The position numbers and the translations under genes were made by a program. 64,000 nt of DNA, from positions 1 to 64,000 of the forward strand of contig CAYWEM010000001.1 of NCBI GenBank assembly GCA_964457225.1. Reading direction: 5' to 3'. The notes below the pieces were generated by a model. That model was not told where the DNA came from, ran no database searches, and saw nothing but the letters and a program-made list of their open reading frames with translations. Positions within the stretch are counted from its first letter, which is position 1, and the number at the start of each line of letters is the position of its first letter. This document shows, piece by piece, positions 1 through 9,833 of this stretch. This DNA comes from CAYWEM01 sp964457225 (GTDB taxonomy: Bacteria > Acidobacteriota > Aminicenantia > UBA2199).

Positions 1-1231
1 GCGAACTGGCCGAGGCAATGTTCTCTGAACCGGTCAAAACACTGCCGATGACCTCCCGCAATTTCTCGACCATGCCGCTCAGAGCCGTGCCCAATTGCCC
101 GATCTCGTCCTTGCGGGTCAGGTATTCGTCCTCGATTTCGGCAGTCAGGTCACCGGCGGCGATCTCCCGGGCGAAGCCGACGCCCCGGACTATGCCGCTG
201 GCGATCATGCGCGAGATGAACAGGCCCAGGACCACGGCCATGATCAAACCGACCAGGATGGCGGCGATGACCATGAAATCAGCCGCGCTGACCGCGGCGT
301 CACCGGCTTTGACTTCTTCATCGGCGATTCTTTCGTTCATTTCAATGATTCTCTTCAGCAAATCCAGCGCTTCGGCCTGGGCCAGGCGGGCGTCGACCAT
401 ATTGGCTTTTTCAGCCTCGCCGAACAGGTTGACCGCCCGCTCGGCCTCGGTGATGGCCAGGGCGAACTGGGCGAAGACCCTTTCGGCCGCCGGCAGCATG
501 GTGCGTTCGTAGATACTGCCGGCATCGGCCAGCCGGCCGGCGCTGATCAGGCGCTTGATGTCGCGCACCGACTCGTGGAACTGGCGGTGCGGTTCGCGCA
601 GTTCGTTCATGGCGTTGTTGACCGCCGTGTTCCTGGTGGTCAGGGTCGGCAGCCAGCGGCCCAGATTGCAGGCCGTGTGGTCGTCGCCGCCGTCAAAAAG
701 ACGGCCGTCGCGGATGGCATTGGCGATGCGCACCTGCAGGAGGTAATGGTCGGACTGGAATTTTTCCAGGTCTTTCAGGAACTCCATGGGGTAATGAATG
801 TCAATGGCGTTGATTTCGTCGCTGAGCCTGAAAAAAACGTCGTTGGCCCGGCGCCAGGCTTCGAGTTTTTCCCGGAACTGGCGCCAGAGCGCCGCCTCTT
901 CCTGGGTCTGCTCCAGTGGTTCGAACAGTTCTATGGCCTTGTTGTATCGTTCCCGGGCCGCGGTGACGTTGCGGAATTGCCGGGCCTTGTCCTCGGCGCC
1001 CAGGTTGGGGTTCAACAGGGTACGCTGGGCCACGCGCAGGTTTTCAAAACCGGTCTCCATTTCCTGCAGGTAGATGATACTGGGCATGCGCACGTCAGCC
1101 ACGGCATGGAATGAATCAGCCACCCGGTGCAGGCTGAAGTAGCCGATCAGCCCGATGATCAGTGCGATCAGGGCCAACAGGCCGAAACCGACCATGATTT
1201 TAGTTCCGATCTTCAGGTCCTTGAATTTCAT
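1..1231 (-). CDS. Methyl-accepting chemotaxis protein, 3' part cut by window edge
   Basis: Chemoreceptor that would signal to the CheA encoded just upstream. The reading frame starts at the ATG at 1231, eight bases after an AAGGAGGA ribosome site, and runs off the window at position 1, so about 410 residues are visible. A first membrane helix lies at about residues 12-32 and a second at about 319-339; a HAMP domain follows (about 340-395). The methyl-accepting signalling domain itself lies outside the window. The periplasmic part is helical and carries His162, a CNLGRW motif with Cys188, and an HRQFH motif with His215 and His219. This is the pattern of a chemoreceptor zinc-binding (CZB) domain. 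Identity as an MCP is firm; zinc binding is inferred from the motif. Confidence 0.88.
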   Translation of the reverse strand, partial: MKFKDLKIGTKIMVGFGLLALIALIIGLIGYFSLHRVADSFHAVADVRMPSIIYLQEMETGFENLRVAQRTLLNPNLGAEDKARQFRNVTAARERYNKAIELFEPLEQTQEEAALWRQFREKLEAWRRANDVFFRLSDEINAIDIHYPMEFLKDLEKFQSDHYLLQVRIANAIRDGRLFDGGDDHTACNLGRWLPTLTTRNTAVNNAMNELREPHRQFHESVRDIKRLISAGRLADAGSIYERTMLPAAERVFAQFALAITEAERAVNLFGEAEKANMVDARLAQAEALDLLKRIIEMNERIADEEVKAGDAAVSAADFMVIAAILVGLIMAVVLGLFISRMIASGIVRGVGFAREIAAGDLTAEIEDEYLTRKDEIGQLGTALSGMVEKLREVIGSVLTGSENIASASS

Positions 1232-1280
1232 GCAATCCTCCTTCCCTTTTCTATTGAAAATGATTTCAAGACTTTTTTGT

Positions 1281-3398
1281 TCATTCCGCTTTCCGAATCC
1301 GGCTTTCCTGTTCCAGCTGGGCCTTGCCCAGTTGGGCGATGTCCAGGATCAGGGCCACGGTGCCGTCACCCAGGATTGAAGCACCGCCCAGGCCGGGGAC
1401 GTCCTTGTAAAATCTGCTCAGCGGTTTGATCACGGTCTGCAGTTCACCGATCACCTTGTCGACCACGATACCCAGGCGCTGGTTTTCCGTCTCGCAGATG
1501 ATGACCTGTTCGATATCCGGAGTTTTACCGGGAATGCTGAAAAAATCCGCCAGGCTGATGTAGGGCACCAGTTCATCGCGCACGCTGAGCATTCTCTTGC
1601 CGTTGCTTTTTTTCGCACGGCGGGATTTCATTTCAACGCATTCCTCGATGACTCCGAGCGGAATAATGAAGAGCTCATTGCATACCCTGACCAGCAGGCC
1701 GTCGATGATGGCCAGGGTCAGGGGCAGTTTCAGGGTGATCTCCATGCCGGATCCGGGCCGGCTGTCAACCGAGATGGAGCCGCGCAGCAGCTCCAGGTTC
1801 TTCTTGACCACGTCCATGCCTACTCCGCGGCCGGACACGTTGCTGATCTCCCGGGCCGTGGAAAAACCGGGAGCAAAGATCAGTTCCCAGACCTGGCCGG
1901 GGCTGAGCTGGGCATCGGCGCTGATCAGGCCTCGTTCCACGGCCTTGGACCTGATGCGCTCTTCGTCCAGGCCGCGGCCGTCGTCACTGACCCGGATTAT
2001 CACCCCGGCCCCGGCATGTTCGGCGGCCAGGGTGATGGTGCCCCTTGGCTTTTTACCGGCTTTGATGCGTTCTTCGGATGATTCCAGGCCATGATCGATA
2101 CTGTTGCGGATGATGTGCACCAGCGGATCATTCAGTTTTTCGATCATCGACTTGTCCAGCTCGGTATCACCGCCCAGGGTGACGAAATCTATTTCCTTGC
2201 CCATGTCCCGGGAAAGGTCGCGGATCAGTCGCTGCAGGCGGGTAAAAGTGACCGCCATGGGCACCATGCGGATGACCATGGTGTTGTCGCGTAGTTCAGA
2301 GGTCAGGCGCTCCATGGCCTCGGCCACCAGCAGCACTTCCTCGTTTTCCAGGTCCTGGGCTATCTGGCTGAGCCGGGCCTGAGTGGTCACCAGTTCGCCG
2401 ACCAGGTCGACCAGCTTGTCTACCTTGCCGGCCGACACCCTGATCGAGGAAGCCTGCTCAGCCTGCTCCCGCTTTTCCCTGGCCTGGCGAACGTGTTGCT
2501 GTTCCAGAAGGGCTGACTCGACGTTTTCCGGACTGACCGCCCCGGCAGCCACGGCCAGTTCTCCGAAGCGTTTCTGGGTGCCCAACACCTCGACCATGGT
2601 TTCGCTGTCAAGGTCTCCCCTTTCCACCAGGATATCACCCAGTTTCTTGTATTCCCTTTCGAATTCCCGGGCCCCGGCGGCATCGATCAGGGCTATCTCG
2701 ACCAGGCCGTCCTCGTAGAATATAAACAGGTCACGCACGGCGTCTTCACCGGCGCCGGTGGTCAGCACTATGTCCCAGAACAAGTGACAGTCAAGGGGAT
2801 CTAGTTGGTCGAGCCGGGGGACGTCCGCGACATGGGCGTAATACAGGCAATCTCCCAGTCCGGCCAGCTCAGCCAGCAAAGCCAGCGGATCACCGCCCTG
2901 GCGGAAAACATCCCGGGCCGGTTTGAAACGGATGCGGAAAGTAGACTCTACAGCCGCACTTTCTTTCTTTTCCGTCCCGGACCCGGAACCATCCACGGCG
3001 ATACTTTCCGGTGCCGGTTTTTTACCCAGCAACAGGCTGATGCCCAGGCTGATCCGCTCCCGGTCCCATTTTTCCCGGTCAAGGCCGGGCGATGGACAGC
3101 CAAGCATGGCCCGGATTTCGTCGGCCCCGCGCAGGGTCAGTTCAACGGCCTGGGGGCTTACGCTGATCCGGGCATTGCGGATTTCGTCGTAAAGCGATTC
3201 AAGCTCGTGGGCAAAGGCGGCGATATCATCAAAACCGAACATACCGCCGGAGCCCTTGATGGTATGCAGGGCCCTGAAAATGGCGTTCACCGTGGCTTTT
3301 TCATCAGGCTGTTTTTCCAGGCTGAGCAGTTTACCCTCGAGTTCCGCCAGCAATTCGAGTGCTTCTTCCCTGAAGGCTTGTCCGTATTCGTTTTCCAT
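1281..3398 (-). CDS. cheA: CheA-type chemotaxis histidine kinase (705 aa)
   Basis: Autophosphorylating kinase of a chemosensory complex. An N-terminal HPt domain (about 1-105) has the phosphorylatable His45 in ALHTIKGSG. A mixed domain at about 150-245 resembles the extra domain seen in alternative CheAs. It is followed by the P3 dimerisation helices (about 310-380), an ATPase domain with N box IIRNSIDHG, G1 DDGRG, F box FAPGFSTA and G2 GRGVGMD, and a C-terminal CheW-like P5 domain (about 550-690). It overlaps the upstream STAS gene by one base (TGATG) and is followed by the receptor gene, so the genes are probably one transcript. All kinase boxes look intact. Confidence 0.95.
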   Translation of the reverse strand: MENEYGQAFREEALELLAELEGKLLSLEKQPDEKATVNAIFRALHTIKGSGGMFGFDDIAAFAHELESLYDEIRNARISVSPQAVELTLRGADEIRAMLGCPSPGLDREKWDRERISLGISLLLGKKPAPESIAVDGSGSGTEKKESAAVESTFRIRFKPARDVFRQGGDPLALLAELAGLGDCLYYAHVADVPRLDQLDPLDCHLFWDIVLTTGAGEDAVRDLFIFYEDGLVEIALIDAAGAREFEREYKKLGDILVERGDLDSETMVEVLGTQKRFGELAVAAGAVSPENVESALLEQQHVRQAREKREQAEQASSIRVSAGKVDKLVDLVGELVTTQARLSQIAQDLENEEVLLVAEAMERLTSELRDNTMVIRMVPMAVTFTRLQRLIRDLSRDMGKEIDFVTLGGDTELDKSMIEKLNDPLVHIIRNSIDHGLESSEERIKAGKKPRGTITLAAEHAGAGVIIRVSDDGRGLDEERIRSKAVERGLISADAQLSPGQVWELIFAPGFSTAREISNVSGRGVGMDVVKKNLELLRGSISVDSRPGSGMEITLKLPLTLAIIDGLLVRVCNELFIIPLGVIEECVEMKSRRAKKSNGKRMLSVRDELVPYISLADFFSIPGKTPDIEQVIICETENQRLGIVVDKVIGELQTVIKPLSRFYKDVPGLGGASILGDGTVALILDIAQLGKAQLEQESRIRKAE

Positions 3399-3712
3399 CA
3401 GCGTCCCACCCGGGAATCAGCCGGCGCCCCGAAAATCCTGGCCAGGCCGGAGCGTTGCAGAAAATCTCCGAACACGGGGCTGTCACCGGTAAAGACACTC
3501 AGTTCCAGGCCCTGTTCCCGGGCCTGCCGGTGGGCGGCACAGAGAAGTTGGCCGGCCTCCAGTCCGCAGGAATCTATCTTGCTGATATCCAGGCGCAGGT
3601 TAAGGCCTGAGGTAAATGCATCAATGATCTTTTGCCTGGCCGCGGCCAGCTTGCCGCTGGTCAGCTCGTCCCCCTTGAAACGCAGTAAGGTGCTTTTCGC
3701 GGACTTCCTCAT
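3398..3712 (-). CDS. STAS-domain protein (104 aa)
   Basis: Small single-domain protein of the STAS (sulfate transporter/anti-sigma antagonist) fold. The conserved switch loop is visible as KIDSCGLEAGQLL, with Ser48 at the position phosphorylated in SpoIIAA-type proteins. It starts at ATG 3712 after AGAGGAA and ends inside the first codon of cheA, so it is translationally coupled to the kinase. Its place between an HPt-REC protein and CheA suggests that it takes part in the same signalling complex, perhaps as a phosphorylation-dependent protein-binding switch. The partner is unknown. Sequence divergence is high, so the family call is moderately confident. Confidence 0.7.
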   Translation of the reverse strand: MRKSAKSTLLRFKGDELTSGKLAAARQKIIDAFTSGLNLRLDISKIDSCGLEAGQLLCAAHRQAREQGLELSVFTGDSPVFGDFLQRSGLARIFGAPADSRVGR

Positions 3713-3767
3713 AAGGTTCCTCTCTTCTTTTCGACTGATGCAGGATAAAACATCGGCAAAAGCATTG

Positions 3768-4670
3768 TCAAGTTATTAGTGGGTTTTTCAGCAGGCCCAG
3801 TTTGACCAGCTGGCGTGACATCTGGTTGAAATCCAGGGGCTTGCTGAAAAAATGATTGGCGCCGCATTCATAAGTGGCACGCATGATGGTGGCCGGGTCA
3901 TCCTGGGCTGAAACCACCACTATAACCGCCTCGTTTTCAGTACCCTCCACTCCCTTGCCGCGTTCTATCTCGCGGATGGTCCTGGTCGCTTCCAGGCCGT
4001 TCAACTGGGGCATGACGATATCCATGCAGATCAGGTCATAGGGCCTGGCATCCGGCCCCCAGCTTGATTTTACGAAGGCCTGCACCGCTTCCAGTCCGTC
4101 CTTGGCCACGTGGCATTCACCGATGCGGCTCATAAAAGACAACAGCAGTTGCCGGCTGACGAATTCATCCTCTACCAGCAGGATTTTCAGCCGAACCGGT
4201 TCTGTTTCCAGCTCAGCTTGATCCGATGCTTTTTCAGCCCGGTCAGTCTTAGTGTGAAGATCAGCCTGGCCGAAAGGCCGGGCAGGCCCCTTTTCGACCA
4301 GGGTCCGTACTTCTGCCACCAACGGGCCCGGCTCTGCCGCTTCGGCAAACCCTGAGGCGATGTCAGTGATCATGCGGCTCATAAAATCAATGGCCCGCAG
4401 TAACAGGTCGGCGTTACCCTTTTCCAGGTCCAAACTGCGGTTGCGCACCAGGGAAAGCAGGTTTTCCAGCTCGTGAGCCAGCTCGCCGATTTGCTCGAAA
4501 CCGAGCATCTGGGCGTTACCCTTGATGGAATGGAAAGCCCGGTAAATCCGGTTGACCGTTTCAACATCCCAGTTCTTTTCCAGGGCCATGACGTCACTGC
4601 CGGCCACGTCAAGCAGTTCCCTGCTTTCATCGATGAATTCCAACGTTATTTCCTGCTGATCAAAATCCAT
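3768..4670 (-). CDS. HPt-receiver fusion protein (300 aa)
   Basis: Phosphorelay protein with an N-terminal HPt domain (about 1-110, His47 in RAFHSIKGNAQ) joined by a charged linker to a C-terminal response-regulator receiver (from about residue 160, ILLVEDE; phosphate-accepting Asp in ICMDIVMPQLNG; switch Ser in VVVSAQDD; Lys in FFSKPLD). It has no kinase and no output domain. The ATG at 4670 is preferred because CGGAG lies six bases before it; an in-frame TTG two codons upstream would sit directly on that ribosome site. The receiver closely resembles the neighbouring single receiver (shared GECHVA and YDLICMDI), which suggests a duplication. It probably shuttles phosphate in the CheA pathway. 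Confidence 0.88.
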   Translation of the reverse strand: MDFDQQEITLEFIDESRELLDVAGSDVMALEKNWDVETVNRIYRAFHSIKGNAQMLGFEQIGELAHELENLLSLVRNRSLDLEKGNADLLLRAIDFMSRMITDIASGFAEAAEPGPLVAEVRTLVEKGPARPFGQADLHTKTDRAEKASDQAELETEPVRLKILLVEDEFVSRQLLLSFMSRIGECHVAKDGLEAVQAFVKSSWGPDARPYDLICMDIVMPQLNGLEATRTIREIERGKGVEGTENEAVIVVVSAQDDPATIMRATYECGANHFFSKPLDFNQMSRQLVKLGLLKNPLIT

Positions 4671-4718
4671 GAACAACTCCGAAAAAAATGGAATTGAAAA
4701 AGGAGCGTTTTGACTTCA

Positions 4719-5135
<417 letters not shown>

Positions 5136-5199
5136 GTTCCTCCTTGACCGGAACGCCATTCCATTTCCCCGACGTCCCGGGAGATCATGTTATGAGTAA

Positions 5200-5228
5200 C
5201 TTTTAAGTAAAAACAAAAGAATTGTCAA
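5200..5228 (-). promoter_or_regulatory. Sigma70-type promoter of the REC/HPt/STAS/CheA/MCP operon
   Basis: On the minus strand, TTGACA (5223-5228), a 17-base spacer and TAAAAG (5200-5205). The -35 box is a perfect match and the -10 box matches 4 of 6. The predicted start is near 5193, about 58 bases before the preferred start codon of the response regulator. Confidence 0.6.
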
Positions 5229-5261
5229 GATCAATATAAACAGCTGTCTGCTGGTTAAACC

Positions 5262-5975
5262 TTACAACTTTTTGGCCAGGCCGAAACCGAAGCGGAAATC
5301 ACTGAATTGCAGATCAGCCCCCAGGTAGAGATCCAACTGCAGTCTCTGATTCAGCATATATGTCAGACCCGTTTCCATAAAATGCCTTACTTGCAGTGGT
5401 GAAGTCATAATGGCATTGTAATACTCGGCGTAAACGGCGGTTCTTTCAGTTATAGACAGGGCCAGGCCGACCGCGGTTTCTGAGTTAAGCCCGTTTTCAG
5501 GATTGAAAGAAAACTGCACCACTCCGAAAGCATCGAGCCGGTCACTGATGGAATAATTCCAAAGCAAGCCTGCCATCGGTGACAAGCTGGTTTGACCTGC
5601 AGGCTCGTCAATCGTGACACTGGCCAGCATACTCAAGTTGATTCGATCCGCTTTTACTAAAGCACATTTCAGACCCAATCCCAGACTGTCTGTTCCGACT
5701 TTCTTATCTTGTGCGTTTAAAGACAGACCCTGCCAGAATAAATTCATTTCCAGGCCGCTGACCAGGCCGAAGCGTAGATTGGTGATCGGCAGGTTATGCG
5801 ATATGCGGCCCTCGCCCCTGATCCTGCCCTGCAGCTCATAACCCATTTCCAGATAAACAGTCCCGGGCGCTATTACCTGGGTGCCGGTGGAAAATCCAGG
5901 TCGGTCAGGAGAAAAACTCTCTGAGACAGGCCCGGCAAAGCATAAAAATAAAAATAAAAAAGTATGCAATATCAC
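5262..5975 (-). CDS. Putative outer-membrane beta-barrel protein (237 aa)
   Basis: Exported protein: the N-terminus is a hydrophobic signal peptide (about 1-18), followed by SFSPDRPGFSTGTQ and repeated alternating hydrophobic/polar strands ending in FRFGFGLAKKL, as expected of a barrel with an aromatic last strand. The start of the mature region (DRPGFSTGT...APG..YLEMGYE) resembles the small barrel family sometimes named MetA-pathway phenol-degradation-like (PF13557). Substrate and function are unknown. The frame opens with GTG at 5975 and has only a weak ribosome site. It lies alone between the chemosensory operon and a hybrid kinase on the same strand. Confidence 0.65.
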   Translation of the reverse strand: MILHTFLFLFLCFAGPVSESFSPDRPGFSTGTQVIAPGTVYLEMGYELQGRIRGEGRISHNLPITNLRFGLVSGLEMNLFWQGLSLNAQDKKVGTDSLGLGLKCALVKADRINLSMLASVTIDEPAGQTSLSPMAGLLWNYSISDRLDAFGVVQFSFNPENGLNSETAVGLALSITERTAVYAEYYNAIMTSPLQVRHFMETGLTYMLNQRLQLDLYLGADLQFSDFRFGFGLAKKL

Positions 5976-6028
5976 GCCATTGAAAAGGATAACAAAAATA
6001 ACATCATCAGAATACCCCTAAAGTTGGA

Positions 6029-8320
6029 TCAAGTTTGAGGCGATTCAAGGAGCTTACCGATTTTTTCACCCAGTTCCTTCAGGGAAAATGGTTTCTGAAT
6101 AAAATGCAGGTCTTTGTCCAGAACCCCGTGCCTGGCGATCACCTCGGCGGTATAGCCCGACATGAAAAGTGTTTTTATGCCCGGGCAGAGTTCTTTTACC
6201 TGCCGGGCCAGTTCGCGGCCGTTCATTACGGGCATGACCACGTCGCTCAGAAGTAAAGCAATTCCGGCCGGGTTTTCTGCAGCCAGGCGCAGGGCTTCAG
6301 CCGGGGAGGAAGCGCTCAGAACCTTGAATCCCAATCGCTGCAGCAATACTTCGGCCATTTTCAGCAAGGCGGTCTCATCCTCGACCAGCAGGACTGTTTG
6401 CAGTTTATCCCGGACTAAACTGATGACGGTCTCAGCCTGTTCCATTTCCACCGGGCCGCGGTGGCGGGGCAGGAAAACGCTTACTTCCGTGCCCCGGCCG
6501 ACATTACTTCGGACTTGGATGAAACCGTCGTTCTGTTTCACCGCGCCGTAAACCATGGGCAGGCCCAGACCGGTCCCCTTGCCGACCGGCTTGGTGGTGA
6601 AGAAGGGTTCGAATACGTGCAACAAGGTCTGCTCATCCATGCCGCAGCCGTTGTCGGCAACCGACAGCCGCAGGTATTCACCCGCCCTGAATTCCGGGTC
6701 AGGCAGGGCATTGGCGCGGTCAAAGCTGATGTTTCCCGTTTTTATATCGATGCGGCCGGCATCTTTGACGGCATCCCGGGCATTTAGACAGAGATTGACC
6801 AGGATCTGGTTGACCTGGGCCGGGTCTATCCGGACAGGCCACAAACCCTGCCCGGGATGCCAGCGCAGTTCCAGATTCTCACCTATCAGGCGCCTCAGCA
6901 TCTTCAACATGCCGCTGATTTCTTCATTCAAGTCCACCACCTTCGGGCTGACGGCCTGTTTGCGGGCGAAAGTCAACAGTTGACGGACGATTTCAGCTGA
7001 ACGCTCGGCCGCCCGACTGATTTCCTGCAGATCATGGAAAAGCTCCGAATCCGGCTGCAATTTTTCCAGGGCCATCTCCGCCCGACCCAGGATCACGCCC
7101 AGCATGTTGTTGAAATCGTGGGCCACTCCGCCGGCCAGCTGGCCCACCGATTCCATCTTCTGGGCCTGCAGAAGCTGGGCCTGGATCTGGTCGCGTTCCT
7201 GCTGGATCCTCTTGCTCTCGCTGATGTCGCGGAACTCAACCACTCTGACCTGTTTGCCCTTGTAGGGTATGCGGCGGGCTTCCAGCCTGAGCGGGTATTC
7301 TTCACCGTTCTTGCGGACACCGATCGCTTCATAGGGCTTTTCGTACCCGGCCTGGATGTTTTTCATGACCAGGTCACGGGTGCTTTCGGATATCAACAGT
7401 AAACCGTTCATGCCGGACAGTTCTTCCGGAGTGTAACCGGTTATCTCGGACAAACCCTGGTTGAAGTCCAGGATCAGGCCCTGGTCATGGATGGCAATGC
7501 CCCCGAAAGAAGCGTTGTGCAGGGCCTTGAATCGTGCTTCACTCTCGCGCAGTTGTTGTTCGGTTTTCTTGCGAACCGTCACATCCTGAAAGATGCAGGC
7601 GAACTGATCGGGGGCAGGCCGGAAAGCGGTGACTTCAAAGTATTTTTCAAGTTCGGTCGAATAGTTTTCAAAGAAGGCCGGTTCACCGCTCAACGCCACC
7701 CGGCCGTAGGTTTCGATCCAGAAAGGTTCGGTTTTGGGCAGGATTTCCAGTACGGTGCGGCCCGCGATCTTTTCATTGGCCAGGCCGGTCAGGCGTTCGA
7801 AAGCGGGATTGACGGCCAGGAAGCGGTAATCAACCGGCCTGCCGGCCGCATCGCAGATGATTTCATGCAGGGCGAAACCGTTGAGCATTTCCCGGAACAG
7901 GGTCTGGTACTGCTGTTCGGCCCGGCGCTGGGCACTTATATCCCGGCTGATCGAAAGCACCGAGCGGACCCGGCCGCCGGAATCAAGCTCCGGAATCAGG
8001 CGCCAGTTATGAAATGAAAGGCCTTTTTTGCCCTCGAAGCTGAATTCGGTTTCAAAAGCTCTGCCGCTTGTGATCACTTTTTTCAGGGCATCTTCCCAGA
8101 ATCGGCACTGTTCCCGGGAAAAACCCAGTTCACGGTGAGTCCTGCCGATGAACTCAGCCGCTTTCATCTCAACGACTTCACTGACGTTTTCTGAAACGAA
8201 GAGATGCCGGCAGGCCCGGTCAAAGCGCATGACCACGTCCGGGATATTGTCTATCAGGGTGCGGTAAATCTCCACGCTGTCCGGCAAGGTCTTCTCAGAT
8301 CTCATTTCAGTAGACTCCAC
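6029..8320 (-). CDS. PAS-domain hybrid histidine kinase (763 aa)
   Basis: Sensor kinase without membrane segments, so probably cytoplasmic. Three PAS domains occupy about residues 15-135, 138-255 and 262-375. They are followed by a HisKA dimerisation/phosphoacceptor domain (His in GGVAHDFNNMLG, about 400), an ATPase domain (N box NLCLNARDA, G1 ADNGCGMDE, G2 GKGTGLGLPM) and a C-terminal receiver (about 640-760, Asp in LLSDVVMPVMNG, Lys in IQKPFS). The GTG start at 8320 follows AAGGA; an ATG five codons in is an alternative. There is no transcription-factor partner next to it. The ligand is unknown. Confidence 0.92.
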   Translation of the reverse strand: MESTEMRSEKTLPDSVEIYRTLIDNIPDVVMRFDRACRHLFVSENVSEVVEMKAAEFIGRTHRELGFSREQCRFWEDALKKVITSGRAFETEFSFEGKKGLSFHNWRLIPELDSGGRVRSVLSISRDISAQRRAEQQYQTLFREMLNGFALHEIICDAAGRPVDYRFLAVNPAFERLTGLANEKIAGRTVLEILPKTEPFWIETYGRVALSGEPAFFENYSTELEKYFEVTAFRPAPDQFACIFQDVTVRKKTEQQLRESEARFKALHNASFGGIAIHDQGLILDFNQGLSEITGYTPEELSGMNGLLLISESTRDLVMKNIQAGYEKPYEAIGVRKNGEEYPLRLEARRIPYKGKQVRVVEFRDISESKRIQQERDQIQAQLLQAQKMESVGQLAGGVAHDFNNMLGVILGRAEMALEKLQPDSELFHDLQEISRAAERSAEIVRQLLTFARKQAVSPKVVDLNEEISGMLKMLRRLIGENLELRWHPGQGLWPVRIDPAQVNQILVNLCLNARDAVKDAGRIDIKTGNISFDRANALPDPEFRAGEYLRLSVADNGCGMDEQTLLHVFEPFFTTKPVGKGTGLGLPMVYGAVKQNDGFIQVRSNVGRGTEVSVFLPRHRGPVEMEQAETVISLVRDKLQTVLLVEDETALLKMAEVLLQRLGFKVLSASSPAEALRLAAENPAGIALLLSDVVMPVMNGRELARQVKELCPGIKTLFMSGYTAEVIARHGVLDKDLHFIQKPFSLKELGEKIGKLLESPQT

Positions 8321-8470
8321 TTGTCCTTCATGACTGTCAGTTTTTTTGGAGATTTTTTTATCATTGGATCAATTGTTAATCAAAAACAAAGTAAAAGTCA
8401 ATCAACCCGGCAAAGCGGATTGGTTTTCCCAACAATCCTGAAACCCTGCCCTGGAAATGATCAGAACCGA

Positions 8471-9817
8471 TCATGATTCAGGAGCGGCCCGGAACTCAGG
8501 CGGCAGGGGGAATAAAAGCAGAAAGATATTGGCGGCCAGGTAGCCGCATACCTGGGCCAGGGCGGCGGCTTGCGCCCCTATCCAGCGGCCGCTCGAAACC
8601 AGGAAAAACAGGAGCAGGAAAACCGAGGCGGCCTGGATGAAAGTGGCATTGATCACCGGCCTGGTCTGGCTGATCCTGACCCGCAGGGCTCTCTGCAGTG
8701 AAATCCAGGCTTCCAGGAACGGCAACAGGGTCAACAGCCGGGCCGGACCGAGGGCAAAGGCGGCCAGGAATGGGCTCAAACCGGAGGCCGTGCCGAACCA
8801 GAAAGTTGAAAGCGGTGTCCAGACCACCATTGCGAAAGCCAGGGCGGCGCCCAGGCCGAGCAATAAGCCGATACGGTCGACCGCCGGACGGTTTTCCAGT
8901 TTTTCGTCCAGCAGGGCGATGGCCGCTTCCTGGTAGGCCATGGCCGGACTGCGGAATATGAATACCAGAGAGTTAATAACCGGCAGTACGGCCAGTGATT
9001 CAATCGGCATTTGACTGCGGCTGACGAAGAAGGAAACCAGCGGATGCAGGCCCAGGGTTACCAGGGAGGTCATGGCCAGGGGCAGGTAAAAGTCGAGTAC
9101 GGCCCGGCGACTGAGATTGCGGCCGAAAGTACAGGCCTCCTCAGCCTGGTTTTTCAATTCCTTCACCACTCCCCGGGCCATCCAGCGGCTGGCTGCCGCT
9201 TCCACCACCACCCCGACCGAAAGGGCCGCAGCTCCGGCCAGGGCTCCGGGCAGGAAGCGGCCCTGGTAGCAGACCAAGGCGGTCAGGGCCATGCTGCCCA
9301 GCCTGATCACCGTGCCCCAGGCCACGTATCCGGCCAGGCGCCTGCGGATCAGCAGGCCATGATAAAAACGGCGGTATCCGATGGCCGCCGGCCAGGGCAA
9401 GAGTAACAACGTGGCCTGCCTGGTCAGTTCAGCCAGGTCAGCGGGCAACTCCATCCAGCGGCCGGTGACCAGGTCAAAAACCGGGGTCAGCAGGAACAGC
9501 GCCAGGCCCAGGCTGATCGAGACGTTCAGCAGGTTGGTGAAACGCCTGAGCTTCTCGTAGGCGATGCGATCCCGGACCAGGGCATTGGCCGCGGACAGCA
9601 TCATGATGATCGGGGCTTCAGCGATCAGGGCGAAAGAAAAAGCCAGGCCGTATGCGGCCAGGTTGACGGTCGGGTCGGCCAGCCTGGCGATGACCGCGGC
9701 CAGGAATGGACCTTCCAGGGCCATCATCAGCCAGTTGGCCTGCAGTGGGGCCCAGAGGCGCAGAATTGTTTTGGGATCAGGATTATCGAAAGAGCGCTTT
9801 TTGCCGAAAATCAACAT
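8471..9817 (-). CDS. ANKH-like / MATE-fold multi-spanning transporter (448 aa)
   Basis: Integral membrane protein with about twelve hydrophobic helices spread over the whole length. The N-terminal signature APLQANWLMMALEGPFLAAV, then LAAYGLAFSFALIAEAPI and IIMMLSAANALV, recalls bacterial homologues of the animal progressive-ankylosis transporter ANKH, which belongs to the MATE/MOP flippase superfamily. Animal ANKH exports ATP/citrate-type anions; the substrate here is unknown. It stands alone upstream of the PAS kinase and downstream of the tRNA/repeat region. The membrane-transporter call is firm; the ANKH relationship rests on remembered motif similarity. Confidence 0.7.
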   Translation of the reverse strand: MLIFGKKRSFDNPDPKTILRLWAPLQANWLMMALEGPFLAAVIARLADPTVNLAAYGLAFSFALIAEAPIIMMLSAANALVRDRIAYEKLRRFTNLLNVSISLGLALFLLTPVFDLVTGRWMELPADLAELTRQATLLLLPWPAAIGYRRFYHGLLIRRRLAGYVAWGTVIRLGSMALTALVCYQGRFLPGALAGAAALSVGVVVEAAASRWMARGVVKELKNQAEEACTFGRNLSRRAVLDFYLPLAMTSLVTLGLHPLVSFFVSRSQMPIESLAVLPVINSLVFIFRSPAMAYQEAAIALLDEKLENRPAVDRIGLLLGLGAALAFAMVVWTPLSTFWFGTASGLSPFLAAFALGPARLLTLLPFLEAWISLQRALRVRISQTRPVINATFIQAASVFLLLFFLVSSGRWIGAQAAALAQVCGYLAANIFLLLFPLPPEFRAAPES

Positions 9818-9833
9818 TGATCGTCTATCCCGG

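Noticed and set aside
95..1114. Long open frame on the plus strand opposite the chemoreceptor
   Set aside because: It mirrors the codon pattern of the minus-strand receptor, has no ribosome site, and no recognisable domain.
8373..8401. Possible promoter TTGACT-N17-TAACAA upstream of the PAS kinase
   Set aside because: The -10 box matches only 3 of 6 in an AT-rich stretch where such matches are expected by chance.
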